A stretch of DNA of 21,844 nucleotides, from NCBI GenBank assembly GCA_046545575.1, contig JBKGZM010000029.1, forward strand, positions 1 through 21,844, in the 5' to 3' direction. Position 1 is the stretch's first letter. Every line of letters starts with the position of its first letter. The notes beneath the pieces were generated by a model. It searched no databases and had not been told where the DNA came from. It saw only the letters and a list, made by a program, of their open reading frames with translations. Shown here one piece after another: positions 15,691 through 21,816 of the stretch. This DNA is from JAGXOF01 sp046545575 (GTDB lineage: Bacteria; Chloroflexota; Dehalococcoidia; SZUA-161; SpSt-899). The position numbers and the translations under genes were made by a program.

Positions 15691-16730
15691 CCATTGTGCT
15701 CCTTGCTGTCATCGATCAGTGATAAGTAAAGTTGTGCTTGCTCCTGGTACCTCCCTCCCAAGAGGCCATCAAGCTCTATAAGAGTAGTCACATAGTCTCT
15801 CATTGGCACAGTCCGTTCTTCCTCTTGTTGTTCTTGCTCTTCCTCGCCATCTTGTTCTTCCTCACTATCCTGCGCCCCATCGCTTGTAAGCGTCATCATT
15901 TGGAGCAGGCTCTCCTTATAAGTCGCAGGAAGATAGGCAGATGCCTCATAGAGATCGATAAGGACCTCCATTTTCTGCTTCCCTATTCTCTTCACTCCCT
16001 TTTCAATCCACCGCATCAGCCGAATCAAAATTGTCAGATCCAATTCCTCACTTTGCGGCGTGTCCTGTGATCCAGCGCGCGCCTTTGACGCTTTCCATAC
16101 ATCGTGCGCTTTATATGGGCCTCTCGCTTGCCCTTGTTCAGGTTGACCGAACCCTCCGTAAGTGCCTGCCATGTCACTCCTCTCTCGGCCCTGATCTCCG
16201 GCACCCCGCTCAAAACCAGCCCGGGGACCTGGGCCCATTCCCTGCATTGGATCTGCTGCTGGCCCTGGCCCAGAACCATATCCACCTCCCTGTTTCGGTG
16301 AAGCAGCCTCACCATCAGAGGCCAGACCTGACATTTCCTGTCTTCCTCTCTCCAAAGCCTCCCTTTCCTTTCTCATATTCTCCATTAGAGACTCCAGTTC
16401 CGCTGCCGGCGATTTTTCATCCGAGCTTTCAGTATCTTTGTCTTTCCCGCCCTTTGTGGAATCCTGGTCCTCACCGCCTTCCTTCTTCTTTTCTTTTTCA
16501 TCATCTGACCGGGATTGTTTTGCTGGCTCACTCTCTGATGTATCCGTCTGCGGCGGGGGAGGGGAAGGAGCCATCTGCACTGTATGCTGAGAGTGCACCA
16601 CATCAGACTCGAACGGATTTGCAGTCGAAGTAAGGACATGTTCCCGGATATCGAGCAGCACGTTGTGTATCTGGTTCTTGAGAACCATCACTTCCTCGTC
16701 TAGATTGTCCATCCTGTCATTCAGGTCCAT
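15675..16730 (-). CDS. ArlC/D/E-type cytoplasmic motor protein with long low-complexity linker
   Basis: Start at 16730 (351 residues) is supported by GGAGGGG about 7 bases upstream. The N-terminal 40 residues (MDLNDRMDNLDEEV, then IHNVLLDIREHVLTSTANPF) match the start of ArlC-type proteins. Residues about 50-225 are low-complexity: first charged (Lys/Glu/Asp), then Gly/Pro/Gln-rich. The C-terminal part (about 228-282, ILIRLMRWIEKGVKRIGKQKM by character, followed by LIDLYEASAYLP) fits the ArlD/E domain, interrupted by a run of Glu/Gln (284-306) and ending with a helical tail. In archaea ArlC/D/E form the cytoplasmic collar that receives the CheY signal through CheF. One gene here seems to serve for the separate C, D and E genes. 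Confidence 0.82.
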   Translation of the reverse strand: MDLNDRMDNLDEEVMVLKNQIHNVLLDIREHVLTSTANPFESDVVHSQHTVQMAPSPPPPQTDTSESEPAKQSRSDDEKEKKKEGGEDQDSTKGGKDKDTESSDEKSPAAELESLMENMRKEREALERGRQEMSGLASDGEAASPKQGGGYGSGPGPAADPMQGMGPGPRAGFERGAGDQGRERSDMAGTYGGFGQPEQGQARGPYKAHDVWKASKARAGSQDTPQSEELDLTILIRLMRWIEKGVKRIGKQKMEVLIDLYEASAYLPATYKESLLQMMTLTSDGAQDSEEEQDGEEEQEQQEEERTVPMRDYVTTLIELDGLLGGRYQEQAQLYLSLIDDSKEHNGWTNP

Positions 16731-16762
16731 GCTGAATCCCCTCCGCCTGTTCAACTACATAG

Positions 16763-17452
16763 TTAATTCAGGACCATTATGGAACTCAAAGACGATGGTA
16801 GTCGCCGTTCCATTGTAAAACTGGCCCCTTTGGGAGGTTTCACCTCGAGCCGGAATGACTCATTGGGGCCTACCTCGACATCTGTCGTATTGGTCGATGC
16901 CATACCGGTCATTTCCCTGGTCAGATTAACGCTGATCATCGCCTGCTCGCCGGGGTCCAATGCGGTGTTATTAAGAGCGGCCCCCTCATATCCCCCGTAG
17001 AAGTTAACACTCCAGTAAATGTCCTTTACCACATCATCCTGATCATAGTAAGAGATCACCAACGAATGCACGACCTCGCCGTTACTGGATACCTCTTCCT
17101 CTGGCGATACGAGATCCACGGAGTCCCCTGTCTCCAGGGCAGCTTTCACGGTGAAATCAATCACCTCAACTGATGTGAGATTGGCATTGCAGTGCGCAAT
17201 TACATCCCCCCCGAGCTTCACGGTGGAACCCGTCTCATCTACGCCCGTGTCAACTGCCTCCTCCGCCTTCTGTGAAGAAAAGATACCTGCCGAAAGAACG
17301 GTATAGGCAAATATGGAAGCCACTATCACGAAGGCAATGAGGACGATCGCCGTTTCCAGACCGGTAATCCCGCTCTCGCCACGAGCAATACCGGCACCCG
17401 CCCTTTCCCTGGAGCCAATGTCCCACTTATGCAATCTAAAAAGACACATCAT
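16763..17452 (-). CDS. archaellin, divergent minor type
   Basis: A 229-residue archaellin with the class III signal followed by the GITGLETAIVLIAF helix, but it differs from the other three. Its leader is long (28 residues), and the residue before the cleavage-site Gly is Ser (ARGESG) where the others have Lys or Arg, so processing may be slower. It has the AGIFSSQKAEEAV region, a beta-domain with the usual FRLEVKPPKGA close to the end, and five N-x-S/T sequons. It is the last of the four archaellin genes and comes after a strong hairpin, so it is probably a minor or basal subunit. ArlC/D/E follows 32 bases later. Confidence 0.93.
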   Translation of the reverse strand: MMCLFRLHKWDIGSRERAGAGIARGESGITGLETAIVLIAFVIVASIFAYTVLSAGIFSSQKAEEAVDTGVDETGSTVKLGGDVIAHCNANLTSVEVIDFTVKAALETGDSVDLVSPEEEVSSNGEVVHSLVISYYDQDDVVKDIYWSVNFYGGYEGAALNNTALDPGEQAMISVNLTREMTGMASTNTTDVEVGPNESFRLEVKPPKGASFTMERRLPSSLSSIMVLN

Positions 17453-17624
17453 TTTTCGGCCCTCTCTTTTCCCTCTCGGCCTACCATCTGGCCTTTCTCA
17501 TTCCCAAGAACTCCTGTTGACAATGATCCCAGTCCCCGGCAGCAACAGGCCTGATATTTGTTGTTCTTGGCCGTCCGGCAGCAAACTTCTGCCTACGATA
17601 TCCCTGGTTTTACAGCCAGAGAGG

Positions 17625-17656
17625 GAGGCGCGGCTTCACAGCCGCGCCTCTTTTTT
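17625..17656. terminator. strong 11-bp hairpin after the second archaellin of the row
   Basis: GAGGCGCGGCT (17625-17635) and AGCCGCGCCTC (17640-17650) pair perfectly around a TCAC loop, with TTTTTT at 17651-17656 on the plus strand. On the minus (gene) strand the T-run becomes an A-run before the hairpin, so it is not a standard terminator in the reading direction. It sits about 19 bases after the archaellin stop codon. It would stop antisense transcripts and could also protect the archaellin mRNA end, giving more archaellin than downstream motor protein. Confidence 0.6.
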
Positions 17657-17669
17657 GACCCCTGGTCCA

Positions 17670-18437
17670 TTAGTTCAAGTTCATTGACGTATCGAGATAT
17701 CCTGGTGTGGTCCTCTCCAGTGTAAGCGTAGCGCCTTCCTGCGGCTTTACTTCCACTGTGAAAGTGTGGTCGTTCTGGACAACGTAGTCAGACTCGTCAA
17801 TAAACGGATCGTTGCCGTCTGTGCCCAGCCCATAGCCGTCGGCATCACTGTCCAGATAATGCAGCCATACTGTAATGACGGCCTTTTCCCCCTCTTCCAG
17901 GAGGTTATCCGAGTCATGCTTGCCTATCCAGTCGAGTGTCCATGCACAATCCTCGATAAAGGTGTTCGCGTCATTGTAGGTAATAAGCGTTCGGTAGTTA
18001 TCATCCTGGGCATCTGTCACCGCCGTAACGTTGGAAGCGGTCATGTTGGCTGTTGAATAGGGCGGCGTCAAATCTATAGGCTCCCCGCCTATAGCATTGG
18101 AAACGGTAAATTCCACCTTGGCCATCGCGAGCTCGTCGCTAGCATCGATGCTGTCATCTTCATTGGTATCCACATTGTAATCAGAGCCACTAACCGTTGT
18201 CCGCTCATCCGCGTAGCCAATTACAGCCCCCTTGAGCTGCATTGTGCTCTGCGTCTCCTCCATTCCTGAGTAAACCGCCTCCTGGCTCTTCTGCGTGGAG
18301 AAAACTCCAGCGGAGAGGACGGTGTAGGCAAACACCGAAGCTACCACTACGAAGGCGATCAGAATGATAGCCGTCTCCAGCCCGGTTATTCCGCGTTGTC
18401 CGCGGTAGAATCTGCGTAGTCGCTTGTTAAGCATCAT
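17670..18437 (-). CDS. archaellin with EF-hand-like acidic loop
   Basis: Start at 18437 (255 residues) is set by AAAGGAGGG, 5 bases upstream; an ATG 18 bases earlier has no such site. The leader RGQRG precedes the ITGLETAIILIAF helix, and cleavage after that Gly is expected. The N-terminal helix continues to VFSTQKSQEAVYSG. It is the longest archaellin here, with extra acidic inserts: residues about 90-102 (DTNEDDSIDASDE) fit the spacing of an EF-hand/dockerin-type calcium loop, and a second Asp-rich stretch lies at about 196-208 (DSDADGYG). The domain ends with FTVEVKPQEGA. Two sequons (NMT, NVT) are present. Confidence 0.95.
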   Translation of the reverse strand: MMLNKRLRRFYRGQRGITGLETAIILIAFVVVASVFAYTVLSAGVFSTQKSQEAVYSGMEETQSTMQLKGAVIGYADERTTVSGSDYNVDTNEDDSIDASDELAMAKVEFTVSNAIGGEPIDLTPPYSTANMTASNVTAVTDAQDDNYRTLITYNDANTFIEDCAWTLDWIGKHDSDNLLEEGEKAVITVWLHYLDSDADGYGLGTDGNDPFIDESDYVVQNDHTFTVEVKPQEGATLTLERTTPGYLDTSMNLN

Positions 18438-18467
18438 TTTTCCCTCCTTTCTCATATTTTCCCTGGT

Positions 18468-18488
18468 GCTTCCCTCCCTCAGGGAAGC
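18468..18488. repeat. perfect 8-bp hairpin before the second archaellin
   Basis: GCTTCCCT (18468-18475) and AGGGAAGC (18481-18488) pair around a 5-base loop in the gap between two archaellin genes. On the minus strand it lies about 30 bases before the start codon of the gene at 17670-18437. No T-run follows. The same core occurs in the 14-bp hairpin at 1252-1286. Confidence 0.5.
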
Positions 18489-18539
18489 TCATACACTACT
18501 GGCTCATGTTCTAATCTATTACATCATGTTGTTGTCTTT

Positions 18540-19244
18540 TTAGTGCAGGTTGTTTCTGCGGTCGATAATGCCGGGGGTGGTCCTTTCGATCGTCAGAGTA
18601 GCACCGGTCGGTGGCTTGACCTCTATGGTGAATTCTTTATCACTGGTCAGGTCAGGGTCTAGAAGCGCTACGAGATCATCGCCATCCTCGCCCATGGTTG
18701 AACCCCCAACGGTAACCTGGAACCTTTCATCGGCCTCCAGGAGGTTGTCGTCATCCGCATGTCCCAGAGTCGATACGCTCCAGAGAACATCGTCCACACG
18801 TTGGTCCTCATCGACGTATGAGATAGCCACGACATGGGTGCTGTTGGAATCAGCGATCCCATCACCATCGTCATCGGTGGGAGGAGTAAAGTTGATCGGC
18901 TCACCTTTGATGGCATTGGTCAGGGTGAACTGTAACTGGCTCATTGCCTCATTGCCGTCCATGTCCAGGGTGTCATCATACCCATCGAAAGTACTGTTTC
19001 CGCCATCCGGGTCCCAGCCCATCGCCATAACACCGCCCTTGAGCTCAACGGTGGAGCGTGTTTCCCCCAGTCCGGAGTACACCGCCTCCTGGCTCTTCTG
19101 GGTACTGAAAAGGCCGGCGGAGAGGACGGTGTAGGCAAACACCGAGGCCACTACCACGAAGGCAATAAGGATTATGGCCGTCTCCAGGCCGGTTATTCCC
19201 TTCTGGCCTTTATGCATTCTGCGCATAAGCTTGTTTGTCATCAT
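18540..19244 (-). CDS. archaellin with Asp-rich loop
   Basis: A 234-residue archaellin. The leader ends KGQKG, followed by the ITGLETAIILIAF helix. AGGAGG lies 8 bases before the first ATG. After the shared N-terminal helix (to about residue 57) the central domain has Asp-rich loops, including DDDGDGIADSN at 124-134, which resembles a dockerin/thrombospondin-type calcium loop. Three sequons (NST twice, NFT) are visible. The C-terminal strand FTIEVKPPTGA and the ending RTTPG are shared with its neighbours. At the DNA level the first ~100 coding bases after the leader are nearly identical to the genes on either side. Confidence 0.95.
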   Translation of the reverse strand: MMTNKLMRRMHKGQKGITGLETAIILIAFVVVASVFAYTVLSAGLFSTQKSQEAVYSGLGETRSTVELKGGVMAMGWDPDGGNSTFDGYDDTLDMDGNEAMSQLQFTLTNAIKGEPINFTPPTDDDGDGIADSNSTHVVAISYVDEDQRVDDVLWSVSTLGHADDDNLLEADERFQVTVGGSTMGEDGDDLVALLDPDLTSDKEFTIEVKPPTGATLTIERTTPGIIDRRNNLH

Positions 19245-19504
19245 TACTTTGTCCCTCCTTTCTTTCTATTCTTCCACGTTTCTCCAACTCTCCATTCCCC
19301 TAAGTTCCTATTCCATTACTCCCTCCTTAAGACCGAGTTGGGTTTCTCTCCCTCTTTCCCATCTCAAATATCCCCCTTTCACTTCTCGTTTTTCCCCTTT
19401 ATTTTTCCTATAATAAGACGTACCGACCTGACGTCCGATAATTACCATCCTCATGACTTCTCACATAAACCTCTACTCACTTTCAACTTAAGAAATCAAA
19501 TATA
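19245..19504. other. 260-base gap between archaellins with a purine-rich leader on the gene strand
   Basis: From about 19253 to 19410 the plus strand is mostly pyrimidine, so the mRNA leader of the archaellin at 18540-19244 would be strongly purine-rich and unstructured. A GACGT...ACGTC inverted repeat (19417-19421, 19431-19435) and, on the minus strand, a TATTAT-like -10 (about 19414-19419) lie at its upstream end and could be a second archaellin promoter with an operator. The -35 is not convincing. An ORF on the plus strand here is a by-product of the pyrimidine run. Confidence 0.35.
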
Positions 19505-20104
19505 TCAATCCAGATTCATCACAGGGTCCAAAGATTTGGGAGTTTTCCTTTCCAATGTCATTACAGCTCCCTGGGGAGGCTTGACCTCGAGGGTAAAGTC
19601 GGTATTCGCCTGCAGGGGTGTATCAAGGCCATTGGTCTCACCATCAACCAGGTTTTGTATGGAGATCTGAACCTTCTCATCATCCTCCATAAGCACGTCG
19701 CCATCGGATTTGCCAAGCCAGGTTTTCGACCACTCCAGGTCATCCTTACGCTGATACTGATCCGTATAGGAGATAACGACAACATTGTTGTCCGCGCTGG
19801 TATCAGTAAAGTCAATTGTTTCACCATCCATTGTTTTCTTAAGGGTGAAAGCGATTTCGGTTACATTAGTAGAGTTGGACTTGGCGATTATGCCACCACA
19901 TATCTCGAGGGTACTTCGTGTCTCTCTTAATCCGGAGTGGACTGCCTCCTGGCTCTTTTGCGAGGAAAAGAGCCCGGCAGAGAGGACGGTGTAGGCAAAT
20001 ACAGATGCCACTACTACAAAAGCGATCAATATTATCGCCGTTTCCAGGCCGGTTATTCCTTTTTCATTCCTTAATATTTTTTTGCTGGTGTTCTTTCGTA
20101 ACAT
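19505..20104 (-). CDS. archaellin, first gene of the cluster
   Basis: This 199-residue archaellin is the shortest and first in transcription order, so it is likely the major filament subunit. The leader ends RNEKG before the ITGLETAIILIAF helix, with expected cleavage after that Gly by a prepilin-type peptidase encoded elsewhere. A GGGGGA ribosome binding site lies just before the ATG. The compact beta-domain keeps the closing TLEVKPPQGAVMTLERKTP segment but lacks the large Asp-rich inserts of the next two genes. NST and NVT sequons are adjacent at about 77-82. A divergent regulator gene and its palindromes lie immediately upstream. Confidence 0.95.
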   Translation of the reverse strand: MLRKNTSKKILRNEKGITGLETAIILIAFVVVASVFAYTVLSAGLFSSQKSQEAVHSGLRETRSTLEICGGIIAKSNSTNVTEIAFTLKKTMDGETIDFTDTSADNNVVVISYTDQYQRKDDLEWSKTWLGKSDGDVLMEDDEKVQISIQNLVDGETNGLDTPLQANTDFTLEVKPPQGAVMTLERKTPKSLDPVMNLD

Positions 20105-20406
20105 GTTTCCCCCTTCCCTGAATCACGTGAGGGTAAAAGTCTGGATTTACTCTACTCCCCCACGCTCTGCAAGGACACAATGCTAGCCTTCATTTCGCAG
20201 AGGTTTAACCCCAAGATTTAGTTGGTGCAGGCCAGTAAAAAATTCGAGGGTTTTTACCCATCTATCATGGGGGATTTCCTATTGCAATCTCAAATAAAAG
20301 GTAGTATAGTGCAGTCACAAGCCTTTTCACTCCAAAAAAATCGACTTCCAAAATTTGAGGGTTAACCCTCTTGTAGTAAATCTTAAGAAGGGAATAGGAT
20401 ATAGCT
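20105..20406. promoter_or_regulatory. divergent control region between archaellins and the NarL-type regulator
   Basis: This 302-base region holds related sites: half-site GAGGGTAAAA (20129-20138), GAGGTTTAACCCC (20200-20212), GAGGGTTTTTACCC (20246-20259), and a perfect 14-bp palindrome GAGGGTTAACCCTC (20357-20370). They look like operators for one dimeric regulator, most simply the adjacent LuxR-type protein. A weak minus-strand promoter for the archaellins could be CTGCAA (20167-20172, read as TTGCAG) and GATTTA (20144-20149, read as TAAATC) with 17-bp spacing. Confidence 0.5.
20282..20310 (+). promoter_or_regulatory. sigma70-like promoter for the regulator gene
   Basis: TTGCAA (20282-20287) and TATAGT (20305-20310) are separated by 17 bp. 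Transcription would start near 20317, so the perfect palindrome at 20357-20370 would fall in the 5' leader, a position suited to autorepression by blocking elongation or through RNA structure. Confidence 0.5.
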
Positions 20407-21171
20407 ATGGTATGGGGCGATAGTAGTCCAAAAAGTAACTTCAGCGCATTAGAGACAGAGACCGTAGCAACAAAGGTGAGTGTTTATGTAATAGAAGAAC
20501 AAGATATCCTGCGTGAGGCTTACACAGCTGGATTTGCAACTGAAAGCAGCATTGAGCTAACAGGAAGCGCAAGTGGTGGTGGCCCCATGAGTATTGTGAG
20601 TGAACTTGTGGAGGCCAGGCCAGATGTAGCAATATTAGGGATAAAAATGCTCGAGCCGGGGGTAGTGGAGAAAGTAGAGGAAATACGGGAGCACTGTCCA
20701 ACAGTGGGGATTGTCCTCCTCTCAACTCTCTACGACATTAAAGGTATCAAACAGCTAAGAGAATTCGCCAAGCAGAGTTCAAAGGGCTGCGCTTTTCTGC
20801 TTAAGCACTCCATTGACCGAATAGCACAACTTGTTCAGGTAATCCATGCGGTGCGCCAAGGGCAAGTTATGCTTGACCCCATAGTCATGGAGGGTTTGAT
20901 CGGAGCAGGAGATCCTAAGAGCACAGTACTCAAAGAACTCACCAACAGGGAGCTGGAGGTTCTGAGCTGGATGGCCAAGGGGTTTAACAACAGGACCATC
21001 GGCGAAGTCCTCTGCCTGGAAGGTAAGACAATTGAGAGGCATATTAACAATATATACAGCAAACTCAACCTCAATGACGGAAGTCAATCTAAGCACCCGC
21101 GAACAAGCGCCATAATGCTGTATCTGAAGGCGACCGGACAGCTCACTGACAACGATTTCATCGAAAGGTAA
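20407..21171 (+). CDS. NarL/LuxR-type regulator with degenerate receiver domain
   Basis: A 254-residue DNA-binding protein. The N-terminal domain (about 22-150) follows the receiver fold, but the phospho-acceptor Asp is replaced by Gly78 (PDVAILGIKM where PDVVLLDIRM is usual); the acidic pair is E30/E31 and Lys133 is kept. Normal phosphorylation is therefore not expected. The C-terminal LuxR-type helix-turn-helix (about 177-222) is well preserved: LTNRELEVLSWMAKGFNNRT, then KTIERHINNIYSKL. It is divergent from the archaellin genes, sharing a control region with palindromes, which makes it a likely cluster regulator. This domain type is largely bacterial and is the best single sign that the host is a bacterium. 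Confidence 0.92.
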   Translation: MVWGDSSPKSNFSALETETVATKVSVYVIEEQDILREAYTAGFATESSIELTGSASGGGPMSIVSELVEARPDVAILGIKMLEPGVVEKVEEIREHCPTVGIVLLSTLYDIKGIKQLREFAKQSSKGCAFLLKHSIDRIAQLVQVIHAVRQGQVMLDPIVMEGLIGAGDPKSTVLKELTNRELEVLSWMAKGFNNRTIGEVLCLEGKTIERHINNIYSKLNLNDGSQSKHPRTSAIMLYLKATGQLTDNDFIER

Positions 21172-21181
21172 ATTCTCTCTG

Positions 21182-21279
21182 CTAACAAAAATCAAATAAG
21201 CGCAGCATCTCACCAAGCTCACTGGCCTGTCGAAGCGGGGTTCTGGCAAGCTCTCCCCTGGGCAGGCCAGTCCTTTTAT
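21182..21279 (-). repeat. second copy of the structured leader, followed by an 8-codon gene remnant
   Basis: This region repeats the leader of the gene at 21295-21597. Shared features on the minus strand are CTGCCCAGGGGAGAGCTTGCCA, ACCCCGCT and GAGCTTGGTGAG followed by ATG at 21208. The stem here is ACTGGCCTG/CAGGCCAGT (9 bp). The ORF reads MLRLFDFC and stops. A TATAAA box with TTGGGT 16 bp upstream lies just before it. On the plus strand the stem is followed by CCTTTT and may also end the regulator transcript. Confidence 0.6.
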
Positions 21280-21294
21280 AAAAAGTATCCAGCC

Positions 21295-21597
21295 CTACCC
21301 AAAGAAAATAGCCAGTTGATGGAGATTCCAGCCAGTTACCAAAACGAGGAATCCGATAGCTGGGAGAAGAAGCCTGGAAGGAACAATCCACGCGATCACC
21401 AATGCAGCAAGACACTTGGTAAGTAACAGGTTCACAGGACTTGCCAGGAGACTTTGCATGTAAGGATTCAGCTCCGACAGGCCATAGGAAACGGCAAAAA
21501 TAGTCAGAGCGAGGTCCAGATATACCAGGAATATAAAAGAAACCTTCTCAACAACACCACGTCTGAACGTGACTGCTGTATCGAATAGACGCAGCAT
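21295..21597 (-). CDS. small DUF5658-like membrane protein
   Basis: A 100-residue protein starting at the ATG at 21597, which has GGGAG 9 bases upstream. Three membrane helices are expected at about 19-38, 54-72 and 75-95. The pattern LD (27-28) in helix 1 followed by a SELNP motif (41-45) is what I associate with DUF5658 proteins, whose function is unknown. It is preceded by a structured leader and promoter and followed by a second leader copy. An upstream in-frame GTG at 21621 lies within the leader stem and is less likely to be the start. It converges on the regulator gene. Confidence 0.7.
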   Translation of the reverse strand: MLRLFDTAVTFRRGVVEKVSFIFLVYLDLALTIFAVSYGLSELNPYMQSLLASPVNLLLTKCLAALVIAWIVPSRLLLPAIGFLVLVTGWNLHQLAIFFG

Positions 21598-21668
21598 CTC
21601 ACCAAGCTCCCAGCCTACCACAGCGGGGTTAATGGCAAGCTCTCCCCTGGGCAGGCTTTTTCTATTGT
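21598..21668 (-). ncRNA. structured 5' leader upstream of the DUF5658-like gene (possible cis-regulatory RNA)
   Basis: On the minus strand, AGCCTGCC (21650-21657) pairs with GGTAGGCT (21612-21619) enclosing GGGG...CCCC with a conserved AGAGCTTGCCA loop. In the second copy (21182-21279) the corresponding stem sequence differs but still pairs, which supports RNA structure. One pair is G-U only on the minus strand. The loop CUUGCC can pair with GGUGAG directly before the ATG, which would hide the start site. No riboswitch class known to me fits. Confidence 0.5.
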
Positions 21669-21674
21669 GTACCT

Positions 21675-21704
21675 ATTTTAACCCCCGAAGGATTCAAATT
21701 TCAA
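21675..21704 (-). promoter_or_regulatory. sigma70-like promoter for the structured leader
   Basis: On the minus strand TTGAAA (21699-21704) and TAAAAT (21675-21680) are separated by 18 bp, each matching consensus at five of six positions. Transcription would begin near 21668, just ahead of the structured leader. Confidence 0.5.
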
Positions 21705-21790
21705 GGACTTTGAACTCGGGCAAAAATCGACAGCAGTCTTTTCTAATCCAGAAATGAGCCTGGAGGGGTGGTAATAATCGTTTCTTTCCT

Positions 21791-21816
21791 TGTGAATAGT
21801 GTGGATATGTGGATAA
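21791..21816 (+). other. cluster of DnaA-box-like motifs
   Basis: Three 9-mers in close succession resemble the DnaA box TGTGNATAA: TGTGAATAG (21791-21799), TGTGGATAT (21800-21808) and the perfect TGTGGATAA (21808-21816). The window ends 28 bases later, so it is unknown whether this belongs to an origin region, a DnaA-controlled promoter, or is chance. Confidence 0.4.

Noticed and set aside
16031..16633. Open frame of 200 codons on the plus strand
   Set aside because: Antisense to the low-complexity linker of the ArlC/D/E-like gene, which keeps other frames open.
17625..17656. Standard intrinsic terminator for the minus-strand operon
   Set aside because: The T-run is on the plus strand only; on the gene strand no T-run follows the stem.
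18550..19134. Open frame of 194 codons on the plus strand
   Set aside because: Antisense to a clear archaellin with a good ribosome binding site.
19212..19670. Open frame of 152 codons on the plus strand
   Set aside because: Runs through the pyrimidine-rich gap and into an archaellin on the other strand; composition is dominated by Ser, Phe, Pro and Leu from the pyrimidine tract.
9648..20104. Host being an archaeon
   Set aside because: Possible from the archaellum alone, but the LuxR-type regulator, sigma70-like promoters, DnaA-box-like motifs and FliM-type peptide fit a bacterium better. Not fully excluded.
21182..21415. 77-codon minus-strand ORF ending in MLRLFDFC
   Set aside because: Its upstream part overlaps the DUF5658-like gene in another frame. 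Only the last 8 codons, beginning at the ATG at 21208, look meaningful, as a remnant or leader peptide.
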